In this document: piece after piece, positions 25,035 to 32,436 of the stretch | How the letters are laid out: every line of letters begins with the position of its first letter | How positions within the stretch are numbered: the stretch's first letter is position 1 | NCBI RefSeq assembly: GCF_001026695.1 | Contig: NZ_LDNB01000010.1 | Span: 350,884-414,883 of the forward strand | Source: Neobacillus vireti | GTDB lineage: Bacteria; Bacillota; Bacilli; Bacillales; Cytobacillaceae | DNA length: 64,000 bases | Direction: 5' to 3' | Notes under the pieces: generated by a model | What the model was told of the DNA's origin: nothing | The model's database searches: none | Seen by the model: the letters and a program-made list of their open reading frames with translations, nothing else | Position numbers and translations under genes: made by a program

Positions 25035-25096
25035 CTTATCGTAGGGCGGAGTGCGAAGGACACTAGCCGCTAGGGCGCTGGAGCTGGACAATTCTC
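24941..25096. repeat. Dispersed Bacillus repeat overlapping the 3' end of thiZ
   Basis: Begins AGAAAAGCGCAAGCGCCCT and ends AGGGCGCTGGAGCTGGAC; GCGCCCT/AGGGCGC are inverted ends. The interior is GC-rich and unlike the AT-rich flanks. I recall similar elements in many Bacillus genomes. It supplies the last codons and stop of thiZ. Confidence 0.7.
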
Positions 25097-25149
25097 AAAG
25101 TAAAAATTATATACTTTCTTATTTTCTCAAATACAGGAGAGTGATTACG

Positions 25150-25923
25150 TTGCTAAAAATGATTGATGCGCATATTCATTTGGATCATTATAACGATCAA
25201 GAAATAAAGGATATCATTGAAAGGGACTCATCTTTAGAAGCACTAATATCCGTTTCTTTTGATTTAGAATCAAGTAAAAAAAATAAGGATCTTGCCAACA
25301 TATACTCAAAGGTTAAACCAGCTTTTGGCTATCATCCTGAACAAACTCCCCCTACAGAGAAACAAATGGCTGAACTTTTCAGTTGGATCAAGAGTCATCA
25401 AAATGATATGGTCGCAATTGGTGAAGTAGGGCTCCCTTATTATTTAGGAAAAGAACAAAAACTAACGACTCTTCAACGTAGCCAATACATTGAACTATTA
25501 GAAGCATTTATTAAACTAAGTAAGGAATTAGAAAAACCTATCGTCCTTCATGCTGTTTATGAAGATGCACCGATCGTTTGTGATCTTTTGGAGAGATACT
25601 CCCTTCCAAAAGCCCATTTCCATTGGTTCAAAGGTGATTCCAAAACGATAAAGCGAATGGCAGATAACGGGTACTACATTTCTGTCACGCCCGATGTTTT
25701 GTATGAGGAGGAAATTCAACATCTTGTTCAATCCTATCCACTTCAGCAAATAATGGTCGAATCAGATGGCCCTTGGCCTTTTGAAGGACCTTTCACTGGA
25801 AAGATGACCCATCCTTTCATGATGAAAGAATCTATTAAAACCATATCCCAAATTAAGAAGCTTTCAATAGATGAGGTATTTCATCACATTTTTAAGAGTG
25901 CTAAATCTTTCTTTTCTATTTAA
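25150..25923 (+). CDS. TatD-family metal-dependent hydrolase in the thi operon
   Basis: 257 residues from a TTG at 25150, 9 bases after AGGAG. MIDAHIHLDHY gives the HxH metal site; GEVGLPYY, IVLHAVYEDA, HFHWFKGD and VESDGPWPFEG supply the other family ligands. TatD enzymes are nucleases or amidohydrolase-like. It lies about 115 bases behind thiZ, with only the repeat between them and a terminator after it, so it is probably the last gene of the TPP-controlled operon. A hydrolytic step in pyrimidine salvage is possible but unproven. Confidence 0.85.
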   Translation: MLKMIDAHIHLDHYNDQEIKDIIERDSSLEALISVSFDLESSKKNKDLANIYSKVKPAFGYHPEQTPPTEKQMAELFSWIKSHQNDMVAIGEVGLPYYLGKEQKLTTLQRSQYIELLEAFIKLSKELEKPIVLHAVYEDAPIVCDLLERYSLPKAHFHWFKGDSKTIKRMADNGYYISVTPDVLYEEEIQHLVQSYPLQQIMVESDGPWPFEGPFTGKMTHPFMMKESIKTISQIKKLSIDEVFHHIFKSAKSFFSI

Positions 25924-25925
25924 AG

Positions 25926-25952
25926 GAAGCAGGATTACTGCTTTCTCTTTTT
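25926..25952 (+). terminator. Terminator of the thi operon
   Basis: GAAGCAG and CTGCTTTC stem with a 5-base loop, followed by a T tract, directly after the TatD-family stop. Confidence 0.8.
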
Positions 25953-25998
25953 TATTATAGGGTGAATAATCTCCATGACCCTGTTATCACAATAATAA

Positions 25999-26023
25999 GC
26001 GAACAGTGATAGTCACTGTTCGC
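25999..26023. repeat. REP-B palindrome (short copy)
   Basis: GCGAACAGTGA, three bases, TCACTGTTCGC. Flanks are not complementary, unlike some other copies. Confidence 0.9.
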
Positions 26024-26121
26024 CATAAGAACTGCCGCATCAAAGAAGATAGAATATTAAAAAGGTCTTGAAATATTTGTATTGCGTGTATACTCTATTA
26101 AAAAGCAAGGAGGAATGTCAC

Positions 26122-26904
26122 GTGATTAGAAAGCTTACAGACCAAGACCATCATCAGGTTCTCTCTTTTTTAAGTGAGGAACCATCTATTAATCTATTTA
26201 TCATAGGGGATTTAGAAGTGTTCGGATATGATTCCGAATTCCAGGAAATTTGGGCAGAGTTTGCTGAACAGAACACAATTAAAGCTGTTCTTCTAAGATT
26301 TCATCATTCATTTATTCCCTATGCTAAGGGTGAATTCGATACAGAGGGATTCGTTTCCATTATGAAACAGTACAACCAACCCCTTCCATTATCTGGAAAG
26401 AGTGACATCATTGAGAAATTCGAAGCCTTTCCTGAACTAGCACTTGGTAAGAAACAAGTTACTTTCTTTGCAGAATGCCTTTCGGATGAATGTCTTAGTG
26501 CCGATGACGTCGAGTTTAAAAAGGCGACTATCGATGATGTAGATCAAATAATTGAATTGCGCAGTTCAATTGAAGAATTTAATGTTAGAAGTGATGCACG
26601 CGATATCCTTTTTCAAGCAATGGAATCCAATACAACAAGAACCTATTATACCGTTGAAAATGATGTCATGACTGCATGTGTGTCAACAACAGCAGAAAAT
26701 TCGATGTCGGCCATGATTGTTGGCGTCTGTACTCGCAAGGAATATCGCCGTAAGGGACTCGCAACCGCAATCATGCAAAAGTTATTTAAGGACGTACTCG
26801 ACGAAGGGAAAACACTTTGTCTTTTTTACGATAACCCTGCAGCAGGCCGGATTTATAAACGACTTGGCTTTAAGGATATTGGGCTGTGGACAATGTATCG
26901 CTGA
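26122..26904 (+). CDS. GNAT-family N-acetyltransferase
   Basis: 260 residues from a GTG at 26122 behind AAGGAGG. A poorly conserved N-terminal domain is followed by a GNAT domain with MIVGVCTRKEYRRKGLATAI (acetyl-CoA-binding RxxGxA) and FYDNPAAGRIYKRLGFKDIG. Two-domain GNATs of this kind have varied amine substrates; none can be named here. Confidence 0.88.
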   Translation: MIRKLTDQDHHQVLSFLSEEPSINLFIIGDLEVFGYDSEFQEIWAEFAEQNTIKAVLLRFHHSFIPYAKGEFDTEGFVSIMKQYNQPLPLSGKSDIIEKFEAFPELALGKKQVTFFAECLSDECLSADDVEFKKATIDDVDQIIELRSSIEEFNVRSDARDILFQAMESNTTRTYYTVENDVMTACVSTTAENSMSAMIVGVCTRKEYRRKGLATAIMQKLFKDVLDEGKTLCLFYDNPAAGRIYKRLGFKDIGLWTMYR

Positions 26905-26947
26905 TGATTATTGGGACAGGGAGCCTAATTAAAAATATAAGCAAAAA

Positions 26948-26978
26948 GGTGCCTGACACCCAATGGGTGTCAGGCATC
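26948..26978. repeat. REP-A palindrome, minimal loop
   Basis: GGTGCCTGACACCC, three bases, GGGTGTCAGGCATC: the shortest loop of all copies. It lies between the GNAT gene and the convergent MerR gene, flanked by A and T tracts, and should terminate both. Confidence 0.92.
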
Positions 26979-26993
26979 TTTAATTTCATTTCC

Positions 26994-27257
26994 TCACATT
27001 TTTTTAGCTAGTCTTTCTTTTATTTCTGGAATACTGTGCCCCTGTTTTTTCAAGTCTTGTATTTCTTTGATTTTGACTAATGTTTCTTCTCTGGGGAACC
27101 GTCGGGTTAGGTTTTCTTGTTCCTGCTTAAAAGGAAGCATCCCTTCTTCTGTATAAAATTTTAGAGTACTGTAACGACATCCGCTAAGACGTACTAGCTC
27201 CCCAATAGAGACAAATTCGGAAGCTAATATTTTTTCCATCGAACGTTGACGGGACAT
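26994..27257 (-). CDS. MerR-type HTH regulator (HTH domain only)
   Basis: 87 residues. VSIGELVRLSGCRYSTLKFYTEEGMLPF is the MerR helix-turn-helix and wing, followed by a helical region (KIKEIQDLKKQGHSIPEIKERL). No effector domain. GGGGGGAG precedes the ATG. Lies 13 bases behind the GPP34-like gene in the same direction. Confidence 0.88.
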   Translation of the reverse strand: MSRQRSMEKILASEFVSIGELVRLSGCRYSTLKFYTEEGMLPFKQEQENLTRRFPREETLVKIKEIQDLKKQGHSIPEIKERLAKKM

Positions 27258-27270
27258 TTTCTCCCCCCTG

Positions 27271-28266
27271 TTATAAGGATAGTGGGTATTTTCTTAACCG
27301 GACACCATGAACAGGTATTCGATATAGCTTGGCAGATGGTACAGCTTCATATAGGACATTATCAATCTTGATTAGCGGTACTTCACCCTCACGTATCACC
27401 GTAAAGATATGACCTTTACTTTCCAGCCTCGCTTTTATATCACGTAAACGCTCCTCTTTATTGGCAAAGACCTTTTCCGTATCAATAAATACTGATTGGG
27501 ATCGTTCAATAACAGGAAACACAAAATTGATTCCCGACCCTGAAGCTGTGGACATTACATCCTTTTTTGATTTTAAAAAATTCTTTATTCCCATTTCTAT
27601 GGTTTTATGAATCGTAATCGGGAAGACCTGTTTAGCCAGCGAGCTGCTCCCTTGTAATTCAAAGATGCGCTCCGCAACCCGTTTCAATTCCTCTCTTGAG
27701 AAGAAATCATGAATACAACCGCTTTCCCTTAACAACCAAAGCATTAGGATGGCTTCGTCTGTCATTGGCCCAGTTTCTAATGTCTCAGCACGAAGGCTTT
27801 CCGTCAATCTTGAAAACAGCTCGGAGTTACTGCGGTATTCCTTCATTGAGATGCCAGCTGTGACATATTCCAAATCACAACCAAGTAGCGCTGGGATTTC
27901 TTCCAAAGCGTTAGCTTCAGTTAGAGCAACGGCAAAAGCGTGCTCCACTTCTTTCAACATTTTTTTCGATAGCTTGGTTACCTTCTTAAGATATTGAGGA
28001 AGCTGTTCACTTAATGTTTCCTTTTTACTAAAAAGTGTTTTTAAAACAGCTTTATGATACCTCGAAATCTCTGGAGAGTTCAAATCCTCCTGATTTAAAA
28101 TAAGGAAATCACCCTCCGTTTTAAAGCCGTTATCCAAATATAATTCTAAAATCGTTGCTGCAGCCATACAACGCAAAAATACCTTCTTTGCTGTCGTTAA
28201 ATGAAGACTATCCTGGGCGTTGAGTGCTATTACGGAAAAGTTTTGCGCAAAACTGAGTTCCTTCAT
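27271..28266 (-). CDS. GPP34-like helical protein (tentative)
   Basis: 331 residues, mostly alpha-helical. The N-terminal half (ALNAQDSLHLTTAKKVFLRC, then MAAATILELYLDNGF) resembles the GPP34 family of bacterial relatives of Golgi phosphoprotein 3, which bind acidic phosphoinositide-like lipids in eukaryotes. The bacterial role is unknown. The C-terminal third (KARLESKGHIFTVIREGEVP) is unassigned. GGGGGG lies 7 bases before the ATG. Co-directional with the MerR gene. Confidence 0.5.
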   Translation of the reverse strand: MKELSFAQNFSVIALNAQDSLHLTTAKKVFLRCMAAATILELYLDNGFKTEGDFLILNQEDLNSPEISRYHKAVLKTLFSKKETLSEQLPQYLKKVTKLSKKMLKEVEHAFAVALTEANALEEIPALLGCDLEYVTAGISMKEYRSNSELFSRLTESLRAETLETGPMTDEAILMLWLLRESGCIHDFFSREELKRVAERIFELQGSSSLAKQVFPITIHKTIEMGIKNFLKSKKDVMSTASGSGINFVFPVIERSQSVFIDTEKVFANKEERLRDIKARLESKGHIFTVIREGEVPLIKIDNVLYEAVPSAKLYRIPVHGVRLRKYPLSL

Positions 28267-28300
28267 AAACGTCCCCCCTGGTTCAAAAAATAAGTGTAAT

Positions 28301-28328
28301 TACTTACTACTTACTACATACTACTTAC
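28301..28328. repeat. Heptamer tandem repeat, four units
   Basis: TACTTAC, TACTTAC, TACATAC, TACTTAC without gaps. It lies about 35 bases upstream of the GPP34-like gene start, in its promoter or leader. Such a run can bind the small MerR protein or change length by slippage; neither is shown. Confidence 0.8.
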
Positions 28329-28419
28329 GATTTAATGATATCAAATATGGAAAAGAATGTAAAGTAAGAAAGTGTCTTTGTTCCCTTAACAGATTAGTCC
28401 TTTATCGCCTTGAATAACT

Positions 28420-28470
28420 GTCCCTGACACCCCTTTTATTAAAGTAGTAACGCTTCGGGTGTCAGGCACC
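28420..28470. repeat. REP-A palindrome downstream of the ArgH-like gene
   Basis: TGTCCCTGACACCCC ... GGGTGTCAGGCACC with an inner loop containing AGTAACGCTT. The left arm is slightly altered. Confidence 0.85.
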
Positions 28471-28536
28471 ACCACAAAGCCACAAAAAATAGGAAGATAT
28501 AAAATCCCCCTATTTCTATCAAAACGTATCAAAGGT

Positions 28537-30027
28537 TCAAATCGAATACTCTACTAATTTGTTCCGCAAAGCAGTTAATTTTTCCACTAGGCCTTCATAG
28601 TCCTTCAGCTGAATGCCTAGCTTCTGCTTTCTCTCGCCAATCATCCGAACGACTTCTTTTGGACTCGGGCCGCCTTGGATGCTCCTTATCTCAACGAAAT
28701 ATTCCGGTGAAATGATTTTTTTCCATTCCTGCTCTATCAGTGCCACGTCGACGAATCCGCTGATCATTTCGTTAATTTCATCAATCTTCCACTCATATAA
28801 TTCTTTCCGGGCACTGATTGTTTTTTTCGAAATAAAGCTTGCAACCGAATGGGCTTTTCTAAATGAAATGCCGTAGTCCCGCGCTAACGTATCTGCTAGT
28901 TCAGTAATTGTCACACTTGATTTACTCGCCATCTTCTTCATATGCTCATCGTTTACTTTAAGGGTTGTAATCACGGCGTACATTAATTTCATGACCCGAT
29001 TTGCATTCGTAAAGGCCCGATATAAATGAGGCTGCAAATCATCCTCGGTATCAACAATATCGCCAAACGGGGTATTATGAATCATATTCATCGCCGCTAG
29101 CGCATCACCATAGGCACTACTTGCAATCGAGCGGGAATGTTCAATCGATACCGGATTTCGCTTCTGCGGCATGATACTGCTGACCTGCACATAGGGGTCG
29201 GCCACATAGAAGGAACCAAATTCTCTTGTCACATGCTGCAAGAAATCCTGAATCCATCTCCCTGTATTCACCATGCAGGTCATCAAGACGGATGAGGTTT
29301 CCAGTAAATAATCGGCCCCAGCAATAGAGTCATAGGAGTTTTCTATTACTTTATCAAAGCCTAAAAGCTCACAAGTCCGCGTGCGGCAAATCGGAAAACC
29401 AGTTGTAGTCAACGCAGCGGCACCTAATGATGATTGGTTAACGGTCTCATAGGCTGACCACAAACGTTTTATATCCCGCTGTAACACATCATAAATCGCC
29501 AATAAATAATGTCCTAGAGTGGTAGGCTGTGCTGGCTGTGTATGGGTATAACCGGTAATATAAGTTTCGGTATGTTGTTCAGCCTGCTCAAGTAAGGCAT
29601 CGCTCAACCGATAAGCACTTTGCAGCAACTCCAAAAAATGCCCCCTTAATACTAATCGGTACATGGCTACACCCATATCGTTCCGGCTGCGTCCTATATG
29701 AATTTTTCCTGCTAATTCCGACCCGATTTCTTCGCCGATTTTGGCCTCCATCATGAAAAATAAATCCTCAAACTGGGGCAGATATGAAATCTGGCTAATA
29801 TCCGTCTTGGCTACTTTATTAATACCCTTTAACATCTCTCTAGCTTCATCGGTTTTAATGATGTTCTGTTCTTCAAGCATGATCACATGGGCACGATGAA
29901 TATCAAACATAACCTCGAACAAGAAATCGCGCTGATCGTTAAATACCGGCTTCAGCAGCTCTTCCACATACATTTTTCCCGGAAAAGTCGTTCCTTCAGA
30001 TTTGATAAATTCCTCTAGCTTACTCAT
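28537..30027 (-). CDS. Argininosuccinate-lyase-like enzyme
   Basis: 496 residues (typical ArgH about 460). Fumarase/aspartase superfamily: HIGRSRNDMGVAMYRL, TGYTHTQPAQPTTLGHYLL and the signature SSIMPQKRNPVSIEHSRS. All three active-site regions are present. No other arginine genes are near, and the upstream DNA holds remnants of an ABC transporter in the same direction. It may be a paralogue with another substrate rather than the biosynthetic enzyme. Confidence 0.85.
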   Translation of the reverse strand: MSKLEEFIKSEGTTFPGKMYVEELLKPVFNDQRDFLFEVMFDIHRAHVIMLEEQNIIKTDEAREMLKGINKVAKTDISQISYLPQFEDLFFMMEAKIGEEIGSELAGKIHIGRSRNDMGVAMYRLVLRGHFLELLQSAYRLSDALLEQAEQHTETYITGYTHTQPAQPTTLGHYLLAIYDVLQRDIKRLWSAYETVNQSSLGAAALTTTGFPICRTRTCELLGFDKVIENSYDSIAGADYLLETSSVLMTCMVNTGRWIQDFLQHVTREFGSFYVADPYVQVSSIMPQKRNPVSIEHSRSIASSAYGDALAAMNMIHNTPFGDIVDTEDDLQPHLYRAFTNANRVMKLMYAVITTLKVNDEHMKKMASKSSVTITELADTLARDYGISFRKAHSVASFISKKTISARKELYEWKIDEINEMISGFVDVALIEQEWKKIISPEYFVEIRSIQGGPSPKEVVRMIGERKQKLGIQLKDYEGLVEKLTALRNKLVEYSI

Positions 30028-30130
30028 ATTTTCATCTCCGTTGATTCAACTAACAAGCAGCCGGACAGACCCGCCAATGATTGAAGTTTCATTTTAAGAC
30101 AATGATTGTTCAGCTTTTACACCGAAAACC

Positions 30131-30437
30131 TTATTTGAAATAAATCCCGAAACCCCACCGATTTAAAAAGGGACATTTTACAGACCAAATAAATCCTTGA
30201 TTAGATTGGGGATTAAGCCTGTTTCCCATATAAAAAACATAAATGCCATAACCCCTACCAATGATAGGAGAACGATTGGCATAATGGGATCGAGGACAAA
30301 AAGCCTCTGCCGGGAAAATCATAACGATTAAAGATAAACGCGAGAGGAATACCAATGAGTGCACTTACAAGTACGCTTAAGAAGATATATAAACCGAATT
30401 CCATAAGGCTTGGAGATAAGAGGCAGCCCAGCAACAT
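30131..30437 (-). pseudogene. ABC transporter permease fragment, decayed
   Basis: Minus strand. One frame reads LVSALIGIPLAFIFNRYDFPG and GRGFLSS, typical of Fe3+/putrescine-type permeases. It then breaks; another frame continues DPIMPIVLLSLVGVMAFM and FFIWETGLIPNLIKDLFG. The rest of the permease is gone. It lay between the ATPase and the ArgH-like gene, so a transporter operon with the lyase has collapsed. Confidence 0.65.
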
Positions 30438-30612
30438 TTACACTGAGATTGATGACCGAACCAAAAAACTCAACTTCCTCAATTTTTCCTATAAATATAT
30501 TCTTTCCGTCTGACTTCTGTTCAAAAATTTTTATTGCCTCTGGTCGAATGGGTAAGGTAATATCCCTTTTCCGAGTATTACCATACCTATAAAACACCGG
30601 CCAATCAAGCAA
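30405..30612 (-). pseudogene. ABC transporter ATPase, C-terminal (TOBE) fragment
   Basis: Minus strand: LPIRPEAIKIFEQKSDGKN, then IGKIEEVEFFGSVINLSVNV. RPEAI is the start of the TOBE-type domain found at the C-terminus of Fe3+/polyamine/sugar ATPases. The nucleotide-binding domain is absent. It runs into the permease fragment. Confidence 0.65.
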
Positions 30613-30628
30613 ACATCACCTATGAATC

Positions 30629-31076
30629 CACAGGTACAGAATAATGGCGGACACTTAGTCGTGCAATACCATAAACCTGGTGATGGCTGAACGCCCAAAC
30701 AACGGCTCCATATCCATTAACGATTGGAAACGTGTCGATTAAGTGGAGGGTTACCGATGAGAATGCAAAAGTAACGGTGTTGCAGCCTAACTCCCCTTTA
30801 TTCAACTATCCAAATAAAATTGCTGATAGCGATTGGGATCATTGGGTACAAGAAAGAGGATTATATTTCCCAATGGCATGGGATAATCATTACGAAACAT
30901 TTGTCAGCATGGCAGACCCAGGCGAAGACCCATTCGATGGCGAAATTCTGATGGCTAACTACGGAAAAGGAACATACCTTTATACAAACCTAGTCTTCTA
31001 TCGCCAAATCCAAGGCCAAGTTCCAGGCGGTTACCGAATATTCACAAACCTTATAAGTTATGGAGCGAATAAATAA
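30629..31076 (+). pseudogene. PIG-L/LmbE-family protein, C-terminal fragment with frameshift
   Basis: Plus strand. GGHLVVQYHKPGDG, then a one-base loss, then NAQTTAPYPLTIGNVSIKW, RVTDENAKVTVLQPNSPLFN, WVQERGLYFPMAWDNHYETF and GTYLYTNLVFYRQIQGQVPG to the stop. This is the far C-terminus of large PIG-L deacetylase proteins; the deacetylase domain is missing. The open stretch from 30732 has no proper start. Confidence 0.7.
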
Positions 31077-31083
31077 AATGAAT

Positions 31084-31120
31084 AAAACAGTCCCCCGCGA
31101 TTATATCGGGGGACTGTTTT
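31084..31120 (+). terminator. Rho-independent terminator
   Basis: AAAACAGTCCCCC and GGGGGACTGTTTT form a perfect 13-bp stem around 11 bases. It survives behind the PIG-L fragment. Confidence 0.9.
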
Positions 31121-31127
31121 ATTCCCA

Positions 31128-31278
31128 TATAAGCTACCCAATTTGGACGGCTTTCTCGGTTTCGGTAGCTTATACCCCTTATAAGCTACCGAACTTGGAC
31201 GATTTTCTCGGATTCGGTAGCTTATACCCTTTATAAGCTACCCAAATTGGAACGCTTTCTCAGTTTCGGTAGCTTATA
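31128..31278. repeat. Alternating inverted 11-mer array, 52-bp period
   Basis: TATAAGCTACC starts at 31128, 31180 and 31232; its complement GGTAGCTTATA starts at 31164, 31216 and 31268. So three 47-bp hairpin units stand in tandem at exactly 52 bp. The loops are similar (TTGGACG, TTTCTC, TTCGG). With the flanking DNA it fills the gap 31121-31338, where there is no gene. Confidence 0.95.
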
Positions 31279-31338
31279 CCCTTTATAAGGATTTAGCACG
31301 TATTAACGCAGCGCGGTCAGACACAAAGACCATTCTTA

Positions 31339-31677
31339 CTACACTTTATACTGCTCTAAAGTATCGAGGACACTGTTTATAAAGCTATTTCCCGCTCCCC
31401 AATCAAACCTGAAGATTGCTCCGCTACCAGTGCCGGATGCTGCTGCATGCACTTTAGTTGCCGCTTCAAAGTTATCAATAGTGACCGTCATGGAACCACG
31501 ATTGTTGGACCGAAAATAGAATTTTTCTAACACCAATACAATGATTTCTCTATCCCCAATTGAACGATGGTAACGATCAATTAATGTCCCTGAAATACTT
31601 CCATTTACAATGGCTTGTTCAACCTTGTTACTTGCCTCTTTAGGAGTTATCGACACGTTGATCTCACTAACATCCAC
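31339..31677 (-). CDS. DUF6054-like protein
   Basis: 112 residues from a GTG behind GAGGGGG. EINVSITPKEASNKVEQAIV, then GSISGTLIDRYHRSIGDREI and SVLDTLEQYKV fit a small conserved Firmicute family of unknown function. No membrane segment or catalytic motif. Confidence 0.7.
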   Translation of the reverse strand: MDVSEINVSITPKEASNKVEQAIVNGSISGTLIDRYHRSIGDREIIVLVLEKFYFRSNNRGSMTVTIDNFEAATKVHAAASGTGSGAIFRFDWGAGNSFINSVLDTLEQYKV

Positions 31678-31725
31678 TATATTTCCCCCTCAAAAATTAC
31701 TCGCGTTATGTAGATAGGACTTGAA

Positions 31726-32178
31726 TTATCTGAACATTTTAGGATATCGATTAATCACCGTCTTGATTAAAGGACTCGTATCTTCCGGCAATTCCCGAAT
31801 ATCGAAGAATCCAGCATCAATCGATTCTACCCCATCAATTTTGATGGTGCTGTTTTTAATATCTTTAGAAAAATAGGCAATTGTAACTGGATAGAATTCA
31901 TCCCCATTGGCCAGTTTTCTAAAGTACTGCTTCCCTGAAAAAACATCTACCAACTGAAGCTGGCCGATTTCGACTCCTGTTTCTTCAAAAACTTCCCTTC
32001 GGCCTGCTTCGTCTGCAGATTCTTCTAATTCTAACAGACCTCCAGGAAGACCCCAGATGCCTTCAGGTCGTTTTTGCAATAAAATTTTCCCGTGTGAGTC
32101 GATTACCGCCACTACTGCACCTACTAAAATGAGCGGTCTAGTTCCGATTATTTCTCGTAATTCCTCAATATAGCCCAA
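31726..32178 (-). CDS. NUDIX hydrolase
   Basis: 150 residues from the TTG at 32178, 7 bases after GGAGG; the protein then starts MGYIEELREIIGTRPLILVG, as is usual in this family. The Nudix box reads GGLLELEESADEAGRREVFEETGVEIG. Hydrolyses a nucleoside diphosphate linked to another group; substrate unknown. Confidence 0.9.
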   Translation of the reverse strand: MGYIEELREIIGTRPLILVGAVVAVIDSHGKILLQKRPEGIWGLPGGLLELEESADEAGRREVFEETGVEIGQLQLVDVFSGKQYFRKLANGDEFYPVTIAYFSKDIKNSTIKIDGVESIDAGFFDIRELPEDTSPLIKTVINRYPKMFR

Positions 32179-32325
32179 TTTGTTTCCTCCAAACTTTCTC
32201 AAAATAGAAGCCTCCCTTTATTTATTCGAAAAATAATCACCAATCCCTTTGTTATTTATGAATTTTGCTAATGAATAATCCTTAACTGGGTAAATATAAT
32301 CTTGATTGCATGATTAACAAATTTG

Positions 32326-32388
32326 TTGACCTACGGTTTAGTTAGAAGTATAATGTAAACTTAAGTTTACATTATAAACTTTAGTTTA
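32326..32388 (+). promoter_or_regulatory. Consensus promoter with perfect palindromic operator, before the BMP gene
   Basis: TTGACC (32326-32331), 17 bases, TATAAT (32349-32354). A perfect 24-bp palindrome at 32351-32374, centred on TGTAAACTTAAGTTTACA, overlaps the -10 and the start point. A second inverted repeat, TAAACT-TT-AGTTTA, follows at 32375-32388. A bound repressor would block initiation. NupR (GntR family) controls the corresponding gene in B. subtilis; whether it recognises this site is not known. Confidence 0.85.
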
Positions 32389-32436
32389 TTAAGCGTTTCA
32401 GTTTTATCAAATATCAATCCTAGGAGGCAAACTATC

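Noticed and set aside
30732..31076. A separate 114-residue protein
   Set aside because: Family sequence continues upstream across a one-base frameshift, so this is the tail of a broken PIG-L gene and not a new gene.
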